Of a stretch of DNA of 64,000 bases, positions 51,423 through 61,215 are shown one piece after another. The stretch covers positions 1-64,000 of the forward strand of contig JAJSZT010000005.1 of NCBI GenBank assembly GCA_030272815.1, read 5' to 3'. Position numbers and translations under genes: made by a program. Origin of the DNA: Deltaproteobacteria bacterium (GTDB lineage: Bacteria; Desulfobacterota; Desulfobacteria; Desulfobacterales; ETH-SRB1). Positions within the stretch are counted from its first letter, which is position 1. Each line of letters opens with the position of its first letter. Below the pieces are notes generated by a model. The model saw nothing but the letters and a program-made list of their open reading frames with translations, was not told the DNA's origin and ran no database searches.

Positions 51423-53351
51423 TTATTGCTCAAGCCACTGCTCTCTCCACATCTCCCACATCAAAAGAGCCCAAAGCTGATATTGCCAATTGACTCTGCC
51501 GGACAGGTGTTCTTTAATCTTTTTCTCAACTATTACATGATCAAATAAACCTTCTTTTTTTAAACGCTCAGGAGAAAGATAATCTAAAAGAAGGTCTTTC
51601 AGCTCGTTACGAAACCAGTGACCTATCGGAACCCCAAATCCCATCTTTGGTCTTTCAAATAATTCTCCTGGCACATATTTAGCCAAAAACTTTTTAAGAA
51701 TATACTTGCCTGTACCATTTCTGTATTTCAAATTTTCCTGCAATGATGCAGTATATTCCATTACCCGGTGATCAAGAAGCGGCACACGAACCTCAAGGCT
51801 TGCAGCCATGCTGGCTCTGTCAACTTTTGTTAACATTGCATCTGGCAGATATGTCTTTTGATCAACTCTCATAAGCCTGGAAATAATTTGCCAATCATTG
51901 GTTTCTTTGAAAGTATTTTCAAATTGACTCTCTGGAACTTCTTTTCCGATAAGTGACAGCAGTTCTTCTTTTGACCAATAACAAATGGTCATTCTGTACA
52001 GCTCTGAAATTAATGTCTGGCTTATCATGCCCGTCAGTTTTTGCCACTTATCTGGAAAGTTGGCCACTCTAAATCGTTGGGGTAAAATCTCCATGAGCGG
52101 CAGGTAGCATGCCCCTACCCAGTTCAATGGAATAGATTTTAAAAGATCAGAAATAAATCTCCTGACCGGCACCGGAATATATTGTAATCCTTTTACAGCA
52201 GATTGAGTACTCCAGTAACGAACGTATCCTGAGAATTGCTCATCCCCGCCATCTCCGGACAGAGCTACAGTTACATGTGAACGTGTAAGTTTGCTGACTA
52301 TAAAAGTAGGTATCGCAGATGAATCAGCAAAAGGCTCGTCATATATTTTCGGAAGCATTGGAATAACATTAATGGCTTCCTTTGGTGTTACATAAAGCTC
52401 TGTGTGATCTGTACCAAGATGCCTTGCAACTTTAGCTGCCCAATTTGCCTCATTGTATGCTTTCTCCTTAAAACCAATGCTGAATGTACGAACAGGAGAT
52501 GAATTTACTTTTTGCATCAGAGCAACAACAATCGAAGAATCGATTCCCCCGCTAAGCAAAGCACCCAGCGGCACGTCACTGATCATTCTGTCTGAAACAG
52601 CCTGAGTAAGGATATCATCAAGTTGTTGTAATTTTTCTTCTTCATTAAGAGCGGAATCACTTAGTTCCGCTTTCATATCAGGGTGCTGCCAATAATTATG
52701 GGTTTTTATAGTATTGTTCTCATAAGTAAGGAAATGGCCTGGCAGCAGCTTAAAAGTGTTTTTAAAAATAGTTTTTGGAGCTGGGATATACTGGTAATGC
52801 AAAAAAAGAGGAATAGAATCAGGATCAATATCCTTATTAAATATACTGAAGACCATTAATGCCTTTAGTTCCGAAGCAAACAAAAAAGTTCCTTCGCTGA
52901 AATGATAATAAAGCGGTTTTATGCCTATTCTATCTCTTGCTAAAAACAGGCGTCTTTTTCTGCCATCCCATATTGCAAAGGCAAACATACCAATAAATTT
53001 TTTGAGGCAGTCAACTCCCCATTGTATATATGCTTTCAGTACGACCTCAGTGTCGGTATTACTTTTAAATTTATGCCCATATTCTTCAAGGGTTTTTCTT
53101 ATTTTTTTAAAATTATATATTTCACCGTTATATATAATGGATACATCATCACTTTGCATGGGTTGACGGCCGGCAGCGGAAAGATCTATAATTGATAATC
53201 TGCGGTGAGCAAGTCCTATCCCCATCTCTTCATCATAAAAAAAGCCCGAATCATCCGGGCCACGGCGATACAGGCTTAAAGCAGCCGCAGGAAGCGTACT
53301 CTTAAAAGAAGCAAAATTGTTTTTACTTATGAATCCAACTATTCCGCACAT
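51423..53351 (-). CDS. asnB: Asparagine synthetase (glutamine-hydrolysing)-like
   Basis: 642 residues. N-terminal class II glutaminase starts MCGIVGFISK with Cys2 as nucleophile (NGEIYNFKKIR, RGPDDSG), followed by the synthetase domain with PP-motif LLSGGIDSSIVVALM and ALSGDGGDEQFSGY. In polysaccharide loci, AsnB-like enzymes often amidate sugar acids rather than make asparagine. It overlaps the next minus-strand gene (methyltransferase) by 13 bp, so it is part of this sugar operon. Confidence 0.92.
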   Translation of the reverse strand: MCGIVGFISKNNFASFKSTLPAAALSLYRRGPDDSGFFYDEEMGIGLAHRRLSIIDLSAAGRQPMQSDDVSIIYNGEIYNFKKIRKTLEEYGHKFKSNTDTEVVLKAYIQWGVDCLKKFIGMFAFAIWDGRKRRLFLARDRIGIKPLYYHFSEGTFLFASELKALMVFSIFNKDIDPDSIPLFLHYQYIPAPKTIFKNTFKLLPGHFLTYENNTIKTHNYWQHPDMKAELSDSALNEEEKLQQLDDILTQAVSDRMISDVPLGALLSGGIDSSIVVALMQKVNSSPVRTFSIGFKEKAYNEANWAAKVARHLGTDHTELYVTPKEAINVIPMLPKIYDEPFADSSAIPTFIVSKLTRSHVTVALSGDGGDEQFSGYVRYWSTQSAVKGLQYIPVPVRRFISDLLKSIPLNWVGACYLPLMEILPQRFRVANFPDKWQKLTGMISQTLISELYRMTICYWSKEELLSLIGKEVPESQFENTFKETNDWQIISRLMRVDQKTYLPDAMLTKVDRASMAASLEVRVPLLDHRVMEYTASLQENLKYRNGTGKYILKKFLAKYVPGELFERPKMGFGVPIGHWFRNELKDLLLDYLSPERLKKEGLFDHVIVEKKIKEHLSGRVNWQYQLWALLMWEMWREQWLEQ

Positions 53352-54175
53352 ATTTTATATCCAACTGCACACCAATATGGAGCGCTTTCTTTAAACTTAA
53401 TATTTTCCAAGCCGGCTTTTTCCATCATTCTCTTAATTTGATTGCGTGTAAAGCGATGTTCAAGAATTGTTCCAAACCGATCAAGTGCATCATTGCACAT
53501 CACATATAAAGTTTTATTCCTATAGAACGACAGGGGGAATGCATCGACATTAATACCCAATTTATCTATTAGAAAAGCAAGGCGAGCTAATGGGAAATAA
53601 ATAAATAAAGCAATAAATTTGCTTAAACAAAAACGAAATGAATATGGCATCTTAGAAATCAATCCACGCAAGACATCGCTTAGCTTCCAAATTGTTCTGA
53701 ACCATAGGGGACGGTTATCAAAAGCATAATAAAGATACAAAAGTAATGGTGCGCCAGGTTTAAGTTTTTCCGTGCATGACTTCAAAGCCGACATTGTATC
53801 GGGAATATGATGAAGTACGCCTAAAGAATAGCCAAAATCTGCAGATGCATCAGGTAAAGGGATATTATCAGCACCAGCCAGATGAAACAGACAGTGTGAA
53901 TATCCTTTTAGATTTTTTTCTGCAATCGTTAAAGCTTTAGTGCTAGGATCAATGCAATGTAAAATGCCTACCCGTGGAGCAACAAATTTAGCCCATCTCC
54001 CGCTGCCGCATCCTATATCAAAGCCAACCGCTTTTTTCGGTATTTTTTCCCAGGGAAAAATTGAAAAATAATTATTAAATATTTTCTCTAGTTCTTTTTG
54101 AGAAAGTCCGGACTGGTCATAACTGCTCCATTCTTCACCAAAACCTTCAACTACTTGCTCATTTATATTGTTCAT
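53339..54175 (-). CDS. SAM-dependent methyltransferase
   Basis: 278 residues of class I fold. Motif I VGFDIGCGSGRWAKFVAPRV, acidic HCIDPSTKAL, and LGVLHHIPDTMSALKSCTE around the substrate site are clear. It resembles methyltransferases of O-antigen loci, probably methylating a sugar. It overlaps asnB by 13 bp and the glycosyltransferase by 4 bp. Confidence 0.86.
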   Translation of the reverse strand: MNNINEQVVEGFGEEWSSYDQSGLSQKELEKIFNNYFSIFPWEKIPKKAVGFDIGCGSGRWAKFVAPRVGILHCIDPSTKALTIAEKNLKGYSHCLFHLAGADNIPLPDASADFGYSLGVLHHIPDTMSALKSCTEKLKPGAPLLLYLYYAFDNRPLWFRTIWKLSDVLRGLISKMPYSFRFCLSKFIALFIYFPLARLAFLIDKLGINVDAFPLSFYRNKTLYVMCNDALDRFGTILEHRFTRNQIKRMMEKAGLENIKFKESAPYWCAVGYKICAE

Positions 54176-55305
54176 TGCAACATTTCAAAATAAAGTTTTT
54201 CATAGTTTTCTACTACTTTTGAAATAGAAAACTTATCCACAATACGTTGCCTTGCTTTCATACCTATTTCAGTTCTTTGTTCAGGCGTCATTGCAAGCAA
54301 ATCAAGCCAAGCTTTAGCCAAGGCTTCAGGATTATTGGGTGGTACAATTATGCCGGTATTGCCTATGATATTGGAAGAATCGCCCACATTCGTAGAAACA
54401 CACGGCACACCGCATGACATATATTCTCCCAAAACATTCGGAAACCCTTCACCAAAAGATGATGATAATGTGCCGATATCAAATGCTGGAATAATGTCTG
54501 ACAAATCATCTCTTTCGCCAAGCAGAAATGTATTTTCATTTAAACCATTTTTTAGAATCATTTTATTTAAATCATCATTGCCTTTATTTATTCCCCTTCC
54601 AGCTATGACAAAATAAACATTAGGAAAAACAACACATAACCTGCGTGCTGCCTCAAAAAAATTCGAATAATCTTTCATTGGATCATAACGAGCTACCATT
54701 CCGACAATAAAATCAGATTCACCTAAACCAAGTAATTTCCTGAAACCCCCTCTAATTTTTTTATTAGGTTTATAACGTTCAATATCAAAACCATTGGGTA
54801 TTACTTCCCAATTTCCAGGATTATAACCCGCTTTGATATGAAAAAGCTTTCCTGCTTTGGAATTTATAACGACTGCGTCAGGAAAACGCGAAAGACGTGA
54901 TAGCATAGCAAAAATCAATCGAGTTGTTTTTGCATAATATTTAAAATCAATGTTGGAACAGCGCACATTCCACAAAATCTTCGGGACACTCGATAGCCAT
55001 CCGATTATCAAACCTATCAAATCAGCATGGTACAACCATGTTTGAAGAATATGCGGTCTTTGTTTTTTCAAAAGATGATATAATTTTGCAATACCTCCAA
55101 ACCCGAAATTTCCATCCAACATATTTAAACAATAAACTGGTATTCCCAAATCTTTCAACCGCATCCCATAAGTACCCATGCCTGTTATTGATACAACACT
55201 ATGTTTAAATAAATCTTTTCTTGAGGTGTGAGATAGGAGTTTATAAAGCATGCCCTCAGCGCCACCGGAGGAGAGCGTTGTTATAAGATGTAATATTTTA
55301 TACAA
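54172..55305 (-). CDS. Glycosyltransferase family 4
   Basis: 377 residues of GT-B fold. N-terminal HLITTLSSGGAEGMLYKLLS (typical GT4 opening), C-terminal nucleotide-sugar site AFDIGTLSSSFGEGFPNVLG with E-x7-E layout and EYMSCGVPCVSTNVGDSSNI. It would add a sugar to the growing lipid-linked chain at the inner face. It is close to WalR/RfaB-type enzymes; donor and acceptor unknown. Starts 194 bp after the previous gene, with an inverted repeat in that gap. Confidence 0.9.
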   Translation of the reverse strand: MYKILHLITTLSSGGAEGMLYKLLSHTSRKDLFKHSVVSITGMGTYGMRLKDLGIPVYCLNMLDGNFGFGGIAKLYHLLKKQRPHILQTWLYHADLIGLIIGWLSSVPKILWNVRCSNIDFKYYAKTTRLIFAMLSRLSRFPDAVVINSKAGKLFHIKAGYNPGNWEVIPNGFDIERYKPNKKIRGGFRKLLGLGESDFIVGMVARYDPMKDYSNFFEAARRLCVVFPNVYFVIAGRGINKGNDDLNKMILKNGLNENTFLLGERDDLSDIIPAFDIGTLSSSFGEGFPNVLGEYMSCGVPCVSTNVGDSSNIIGNTGIIVPPNNPEALAKAWLDLLAMTPEQRTEIGMKARQRIVDKFSISKVVENYEKLYFEMLQ

Positions 55306-55362
55306 TATTTATTACACTCCATCAGGATTAAAACTTTCGTGTTTAGACGAAAAGCTTTTGTC

Positions 55363-55453
55363 CAGAAATTTACAAACTCGTAACTCTTCAGCTTTTTGAA
55401 AAATATAGCCGCAGCCGGTTAATGTTACATAAAAATGAGTTTGTAAATTTCTG
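55363..55453. repeat. 91-bp element with perfect 17-bp terminal inverted repeats
   Basis: CAGAAATTTACAAACTC and GAGTTTGTAAATTTCTG are exact complements. AT-rich core with GCAGCCGG in the middle. No gene inside; a 66-codon ORF reading through it is not credible. Confidence 0.7.
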
Positions 55454-55498
55454 TAGGTTATATTTTGTAGTAAATACTTAATTGGCTTCAGCGGGTAT

Positions 55499-56227
55499 TT
55501 ACTTTCTTGCAATAAAATAAATATTTGTTGAAGAAATTCTAGCTCCGTATTTTGCCAGTATTAAACGAATAAGCCCCTCGATTATTCCCCAGAGATTGCT
55601 GCCTTGAAAATTTACAAAAGCTGTTTTTTTAACATTAATGTTAGAGAAAAAAGGAAACAATTCGCTTTTAATTGCATTGATTTTAAAAGACTTTTTGTGT
55701 CCCCATCGATGAAAATATTCACCACATTTAGGGCACAACACATAATTTAGATGTAATTTTTCAAAAAATGGAACCGTTCCTATAAGCCATCCGTTTTTAT
55801 CTAAAACTCTAACGACTTCTTTTAGACCTTTATATCGCTGTTCTTCATCAAGATGTTCCAGCACCTCAGAAGCTACCACGAAATCAAAACTCGAGTCATC
55901 AAAAGGCATTTGCTCAATATATCCTTTATATGCTTTGATCCTCTTTCCCAAAAGGCGATTTATTGTCGCGCCATCAGGATCAAGTGTAAAAATATCCCAT
56001 AACAATCGTTTTGAGGTTATTTCAAAATAACCATCACCTGCACCAATATTTAAAACACGTGGAACAGAGGATTTTTTTTTGCTGGATATTTCTCTTATTA
56101 TATAGTTCAATCTGGGCTTGGCGCCTTCAAAAGATTCAGGGTAATAAGCCTGAAAGTGTTGCCATATAACATCTTGATTATTATTGCTTTGAATGGACTC
56201 TCGACCAATTGATTCTCTCTTTATCAT
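55499..56227 (-). CDS. SAM-dependent methyltransferase with zinc-type motif
   Basis: 242 residues. Motif I VLNIGAGDGYFEI, then FDFVVASEVLEHLDEEQRYK, typical class I enzymes acting on lipids or sugars. A CPKCGEYFHRWGH block (two Cys, His) near residue 175 suggests a bound zinc or a structural loop, a feature of some O-antigen methyltransferases. It starts 46 bp after the flippase stop on the minus strand. Confidence 0.83.
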   Translation of the reverse strand: MIKRESIGRESIQSNNNQDVIWQHFQAYYPESFEGAKPRLNYIIREISSKKKSSVPRVLNIGAGDGYFEITSKRLLWDIFTLDPDGATINRLLGKRIKAYKGYIEQMPFDDSSFDFVVASEVLEHLDEEQRYKGLKEVVRVLDKNGWLIGTVPFFEKLHLNYVLCPKCGEYFHRWGHKKSFKINAIKSELFPFFSNINVKKTAFVNFQGSNLWGIIEGLIRLILAKYGARISSTNIYFIARK

Positions 56228-56272
56228 AATATTTACTCCTAATTTGAGTGTTTTAAATTAGGTTCCTCAATC

Positions 56273-57616
56273 CTATAATTGTTTCAAACAAGAAAAAACA
56301 GTAGGATTAATATTGAGACGTTTCCTAACAAATAGAAACATACTTACATTCCAACATACCGTCGTTATTGCTGTTGCGATAGCAGCTCCAGCCATTCCAT
56401 ATACAGGAATAAGCCCTATATTTAAAACAATATTCAACAATGCACTAAATCCAATAATCTTCGCTGCCTCACTATGATACCTAGTCATGGTCATCAGGAA
56501 CCCCAAAGAACCGGCAAGCGCATTAAACATCTGACTTGATGCAATTATAACCAGAGCTAAATAACCATCTTTGAATGCTGTTCCAAACATGCCTAATATG
56601 AATTGACCAAAAATAATTATTATCAGACCGGAAGCTATGGAAATAACTAAAATACCTAGTGCCGCCAGACTGACTATTCTTTGTAATTCGGCCATTCTGT
56701 CTTTGGCATATAATTCAGAAATCATTGGAGCAACAATCATATCTATTGTTACTAAACCCAAGATCATCAATTTTGCAATCATTGATGCAACTGAATAGAT
56801 GCCCGCATCTGTGGTTCCGCAATAGAATCCAATCATTAGAACATCAGTATGGTTAAGAATGAGTTGAAAGGCGGCAATAATTAAGAGCTGAGATGAAACC
56901 CTTAACCATTCGACAGTTTGATATTCAACTTTTGATTGAACAATTTCGGGTGGCAGGTAATTGGAAAGTAAACGCCAGGCAATAAAGCATGCTCCACATA
57001 TTATGATAAATTCAAAACCGAATATTAATGGTGCACTCGGCCTATATTCTATTAATTTGATTGTAATAAATGCACTGCTCCCAAGAAAAACGGGCCGAAG
57101 AATCATTTTAGGAATCTGAGCAAGTACAACTCTTTTTAATGCCTGAAGTTGAGCGCTGTAAAGCTCCAAGCACGCCATAGCAGGGAGAGCTATAAATCCA
57201 ATCCAGAAGGTATGTAACAAGTCAATATTTATTTTGCTACGGAGCAGCCATGTTATGCCAGCAGCGATTATTCCAACTAAAACAGATACTATAATGGTTA
57301 TTTGTAAGGTACGTTTTATAAAACCGCTTAATAGGTTCCATTTTTTTTGCCCACAATAAGTGGCTACAAATTTTAAAGAACCAGAATCAAAACCCAGCTT
57401 ACTTAATAAAGATAATATTGTCACCCATGTAAAAACATAGATATACTGTCCGTAAACCTCAGCCCCTAGAAGATCGGCAAGCAAGACCTGTAAGCCGAAG
57501 GCCAAACCGGTTCCCAAAATCTTGGCAAACAAAGCGCCGCCCGCTCCACGAATTAAAGTAGCTTCTGTACCACTATTCTTTAATAATTGGATTATACGTT
57601 CTAAAGATTTTATCAA
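56273..57616 (-). CDS. Polysaccharide flippase (Wzx/MATE-like)
   Basis: 447 residues with 12 or more transmembrane segments, MOP-superfamily type. N-terminal GAGGALFAKILGTGLAFGLQ and LADLLGAEVYGQYIYVFTW are typical of O-antigen flippases. It would move the undecaprenyl-linked repeat unit across the inner membrane. No Wzy polymerase is visible in this window. A perfect 17-bp inverted repeat lies in the gap upstream. Confidence 0.88.
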   Translation of the reverse strand: MIKSLERIIQLLKNSGTEATLIRGAGGALFAKILGTGLAFGLQVLLADLLGAEVYGQYIYVFTWVTILSLLSKLGFDSGSLKFVATYCGQKKWNLLSGFIKRTLQITIIVSVLVGIIAAGITWLLRSKINIDLLHTFWIGFIALPAMACLELYSAQLQALKRVVLAQIPKMILRPVFLGSSAFITIKLIEYRPSAPLIFGFEFIIICGACFIAWRLLSNYLPPEIVQSKVEYQTVEWLRVSSQLLIIAAFQLILNHTDVLMIGFYCGTTDAGIYSVASMIAKLMILGLVTIDMIVAPMISELYAKDRMAELQRIVSLAALGILVISIASGLIIIIFGQFILGMFGTAFKDGYLALVIIASSQMFNALAGSLGFLMTMTRYHSEAAKIIGFSALLNIVLNIGLIPVYGMAGAAIATAITTVCWNVSMFLFVRKRLNINPTVFSCLKQL

Positions 57617-57637
57617 TAAGTGGATGCCTTCAATATT

Positions 57638-57696
57638 ATTTTGGCCATCATATTATCCATTCTTTACTTGATGTTGGAAAATATGATGGCCAAAAT
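57638..57696. repeat. Hairpin with perfect 17-bp stem upstream of the flippase
   Basis: ATTTTGGCCATCATATT and AATATGATGGCCAAAAT are exact complements around a 25-bp loop. No T-run on the minus strand, so it is not a clear terminator. Confidence 0.6.
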
Positions 57697-57780
57697 TAAT
57701 AGGAGTTTAAGAAGTTTAGTTATCCCTGAATTTTGTTCCGAGTTAAATCTCTCTGCCTTCCAGCAGGCAGGTTGGTGTCT

Positions 57781-59955
57781 TTAATGAACGCACTTCTGTT
57801 GTAACAATAAAAACTTGTCTTTTGCAGGCACTTTTTCCATCAAGTTGAGATAGGTCGTTTCCATATCATTTAAAAGCCGTTCTTGAGAATACCTTTGCTT
57901 AACAAATACTCGCGCCCTTTTTATACACTCTTCCTTTTGGCTTATACCATTCTCAGCAAGATATTTAAGTCCGTTAGAAAATCCGGATACATCATCGTTT
58001 CGGCAAAGAATCCCTCTTTCACATACTGTAAAGCCGTTAGATTGTGAGACATTGACTGGAGTTCCCAAGAGATCCGGAACTCCTCCTGCATTGGTAGCAA
58101 TTACCGGCACCAAAGAAGCCATAGCTTCAATAATTGAGACCGGTGTTCCTTCATTTATTGAAGTCAGGGATAGAATATCAAGATCAGCATATACTGAAGG
58201 CACATCTCTTACCCACCCACAGAATAAAACATGATTTGACAGACCCTGCTTATTACAATAGGCTTCCAGCTCATGCCTTAATTCGCCATCCCCCACTACC
58301 AAAAACTTTACCAAAATACCGGGATTGTTTTCGAGAAATAATTTTGCGGCCTTAAGAAACATCATATGGTTCTTTATAGGAGCCAATCGTCCAATTATAC
58401 CAATCAAAAGTGTATCATCATCTATCCCGATTTTTCGTCTAAATTGTTCTTTCAGTAAGTTGCAGGACAGAAAAGGTGACAAGTCAAATCCCAATTCTAT
58501 AATTTTGATTTTATCAGCCGGAGCAATTCGATATTTATAGACAAGTTCTCTTTTCTGTATTTCGCTTATAGCTATAATTACATCAGTTACCATAGCAAAT
58601 AGACGCTCAATCCACACGAACATCAATGATGTTTGACGACTAAAATAGCCTTTAAAAATGTGCCCATGAAAAGTGTGAACCACGCGTACATGTTTAGCAC
58701 AAAAAAGATTATATGCGCTTGCAGCAATCCTGGCACTGGTGCCGGCTTTTGCTGTATGCGTATGAACAATATCGGGTTTTACCAGGTAAAGTATTCTGAA
58801 AATTTGAAAAAAAGCCTTAAAATCCATATTGAGGCTTATCTCTCTTTGGAGTTCGGGAATAATTATAGGTTTATTTTCCATAGATTCAAACAGGTAGCTC
58901 ATATCTCCTTCCTGAGGAGAGATCTTTCCTGTCACCAAAGTTGATTCAAATCTTTCAGTATCCAATCCTTTTGTTAATAAATGAACATGAATAGCAGGTC
59001 CGCCTATATTAAGACGTGCAATCAAACGCAATATCTTAACTTTTTCCTTCTTTCCCTTAGCTCTTGTCATCTTTTTGTGTTGTATGCCATGCTGTTGATA
59101 CCAGACACGTATTCCGTTGGAGACAAGAGTGAAAATAAGCCTTATTGAAAGTCCGGCAATAACTATAAGTCTCATAAACCAAAGAGAAGGCTTATTGTAC
59201 TTATTGAAAAGCAGATAGCTGCTCTTATGAAATTCAAAGACCGAGCGAAAAAGCAGTTTATCACTGCTTCCCCCGACATAATGAACGATAGACGCTTGCG
59301 GGAAGTACACTACTTTCCATCCGGAATGCCACATGCGTTTGCACCAGTCAGCATCCTCCCAGTACATGAAAAACCGTTCGTCCATCAAGCCGGCATCCTC
59401 AACAGCCTTTCTTCTCACGACCATGCAGGCACCGGAGACCCAATCAGCCTCTAAAGGAGTTATACCATCGCATCTGTTTGTGAGTACATTCTGTCTGGTG
59501 ATTTTATTGCCGGGAAACAATTTACTGAGAAGTGACTTGCGGCCGAACAATCCTGTAAGAGGGGTGGGAAAAGACCTGGCCGATCCTTGAACAGATCCAT
59601 CATGATCAAAGATTGTTGGTCCTATAACTCCCACATCGGGATTATCTTCCATGTAACAAATGACCGATTTAAAAAAACCCTTTTCAATATGAGTATCAGG
59701 ATTCAAAAGAACAACATAAGGCGAAAAACTTACTTTTAAAGCCTGATTAACTGCCGCAGCAAAGCCCATATTATATGTATTTCTGGTGAGTATAACCTCA
59801 GGGAAAGATTTACTTATGCGGCTTACATCGTCATCAGAGTCATTGTCTTGTACAAAAATATTTACAGAAATATCTCTTAAGGAATCATAAATAGACTCAA
59901 GGCATTTAATAAGATAATCCGTGCTGTTATAATTAACTATGATAATATCTATCAA
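57781..59955 (-). CDS. Glycosyltransferase GT2-GT4 fusion
   Basis: 724 residues in two enzymes. Residues 1-295 are a GT2 (GT-A) rhamnosyltransferase-type domain (DIIIVNYNSTDYLIKCLESI, VQDNDSDD, VLLNPDTHIEKGFFK and WSGACMVVRRKAVEDAGLMD), ending in a hydrophobic segment (LIVIAGLSIRLIFTLVS). Residues 310-724 are a GT4 (GT-B) enzyme (ILRLIARLNIGGPAIHVHLL, then LSLTSINEGTPVSIIEAMAS). A single protein could add two sugars in turn. The linker KKMTRAKGKKEKVK is very basic. Confidence 0.88.
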   Translation of the reverse strand: MIDIIIVNYNSTDYLIKCLESIYDSLRDISVNIFVQDNDSDDDVSRISKSFPEVILTRNTYNMGFAAAVNQALKVSFSPYVVLLNPDTHIEKGFFKSVICYMEDNPDVGVIGPTIFDHDGSVQGSARSFPTPLTGLFGRKSLLSKLFPGNKITRQNVLTNRCDGITPLEADWVSGACMVVRRKAVEDAGLMDERFFMYWEDADWCKRMWHSGWKVVYFPQASIVHYVGGSSDKLLFRSVFEFHKSSYLLFNKYNKPSLWFMRLIVIAGLSIRLIFTLVSNGIRVWYQQHGIQHKKMTRAKGKKEKVKILRLIARLNIGGPAIHVHLLTKGLDTERFESTLVTGKISPQEGDMSYLFESMENKPIIIPELQREISLNMDFKAFFQIFRILYLVKPDIVHTHTAKAGTSARIAASAYNLFCAKHVRVVHTFHGHIFKGYFSRQTSLMFVWIERLFAMVTDVIIAISEIQKRELVYKYRIAPADKIKIIELGFDLSPFLSCNLLKEQFRRKIGIDDDTLLIGIIGRLAPIKNHMMFLKAAKLFLENNPGILVKFLVVGDGELRHELEAYCNKQGLSNHVLFCGWVRDVPSVYADLDILSLTSINEGTPVSIIEAMASLVPVIATNAGGVPDLLGTPVNVSQSNGFTVCERGILCRNDDVSGFSNGLKYLAENGISQKEECIKRARVFVKQRYSQERLLNDMETTYLNLMEKVPAKDKFLLLQQKCVH

Positions 59956-59976
59956 ATTAGAATCCTTTACTGTAAC

Positions 59977-60188
59977 TAGTGGCTGTACGAAAACTCAAAA
60001 CACCTGAAATTATAGTCAGTTGGATGCTATTCTCAAATCGAAGATTTTTAGCAGTTAGCTTTTAGCAGTTAGCCTTTAGCTAAGAGCTAACAGCTAATGG
60101 CTAATAGCTTTTTCACAAATCTTCACATCGGCAAATAAGCTGAACCTATTGACAGTATTGAAAAAAATACTTTTTCGGACAGACACTA
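59977..60188. repeat. Diverged TAGTG...CGAAAA inverted-repeat element
   Basis: TAGTGGCTGTACGAAAAC at the left and CTTTTTCGGACAGACACTA at the right are imperfect relatives of the termini at 2619 and 44191. The middle holds repeats of TTAGCAGTTAGC / GCTAACAGCTAATGGCTAA. No gene. Confidence 0.55.
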
Positions 60189-60193
60189 ACTAC

Positions 60194-61171
60194 TCAGGTT
60201 GTTTTTAATCGTCTGATTAATCTAGTAAAAAACAATTCTCTTTCCAACAGTCTCCAGATATAATCAACTTCAACTGTCCTGTTTTTTTGAATTTGCTTTC
60301 TTTTTTTTAATGCTTTTTTTATACCCTTCAGCGCATCCCATTTAGCTTTTATAAAATCTTTGTTTCGGCCGCGCGCTGTAAAAAAGAAAAAAGCCGCTAT
60401 GTCATAGATAATGTGGGGAAAGATAGTTTTAAGTATCAATCCGGCTGGCATATTTTGGATATAAACCCATTCCAAATTTCGATGGCTGTAGTAAACTGAA
60501 ATTGCTGAGTCATAACCTATGCTTGCGCTAGCCTTGTGATATACAACGGCATCAGGCACATATATGCACTTGTAGCCTTGCAATTGTGCCCTGAAGCTAA
60601 GGTCAACGTCTTCATAAAGTAAAAAGAAATCCTCATCAAAAAGACCTGTATCACGGAGCATTCGGGTACGGTAAAGTACTGCACCGGCACATGCCCCGAA
60701 AATCAATTCCTGCTTATTGTAACTTCTTGCTGGTTCACCCCGTCCACGCAAAAGACCAGTCCCTGCTCTGGTATAACCATCCCCTGTGCGGTCGATTATT
60801 CTCGGATTATCGTAAAAAAGCATTTTAGAGGCAGCAAATCCTGCTTCAGGATGTTCCTCCAGAGCGCCCATCAGTCTCTGAAGCCACAGCGGATGTGCAA
60901 CCGCATCGTTGTTCAGCAAGGCTACATATTCGGTATGGACAGTCTTAATGGCGATATTGTTTGCAACAGAAAAGCCGACATTCTTGGGCAAAGCGATAGT
61001 CTTAACCTCAGGATAATTGCGGATAACAAAATCAATGGAACCATCATTGGAACCGTTATCCACAAGAATGATAGAAAAATGCCGGTATGCTTGCTGTCGC
61101 AGGCTTTCCAGACATTCCGGAAGAAACTTCATTCCATTCCAGTTTACAATGATTACAGAAGCTAAGTCCAA
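60194..61171 (-). CDS. Glycosyltransferase family 2 (rhamnosyltransferase-type)
   Basis: 325 residues, GT-A fold: SVIIVNWNGMKFLPECLESL, the DNGSNDGS region, VALLNNDAVAHPLWLQRLM with D-x-D-like residues, GACAGAVLYRTRMLRDTGLF and DEDFFLLYEDVDLSFRAQLQ. These match the WbbL-like group that adds rhamnose. A C-terminal amphipathic helix region with basic residues would dock at the membrane. It supports a rhamnose-containing product along with rfbDCA. Confidence 0.88.
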   Translation of the reverse strand: MDLASVIIVNWNGMKFLPECLESLRQQAYRHFSIILVDNGSNDGSIDFVIRNYPEVKTIALPKNVGFSVANNIAIKTVHTEYVALLNNDAVAHPLWLQRLMGALEEHPEAGFAASKMLFYDNPRIIDRTGDGYTRAGTGLLRGRGEPARSYNKQELIFGACAGAVLYRTRMLRDTGLFDEDFFLLYEDVDLSFRAQLQGYKCIYVPDAVVYHKASASIGYDSAISVYYSHRNLEWVYIQNMPAGLILKTIFPHIIYDIAAFFFFTARGRNKDFIKAKWDALKGIKKALKKRKQIQKNRTVEVDYIWRLLERELFFTRLIRRLKTT

Positions 61172-61215
61172 CAGCTTGAGCCTAAAAAAAACATTTTTAT
61201 AGCAGTACTCACTGC

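Noticed and set aside
55312-55512. 66-codon minus-strand ORF
   Set aside because: Reads through a perfect inverted repeat, no ribosome site, no family.
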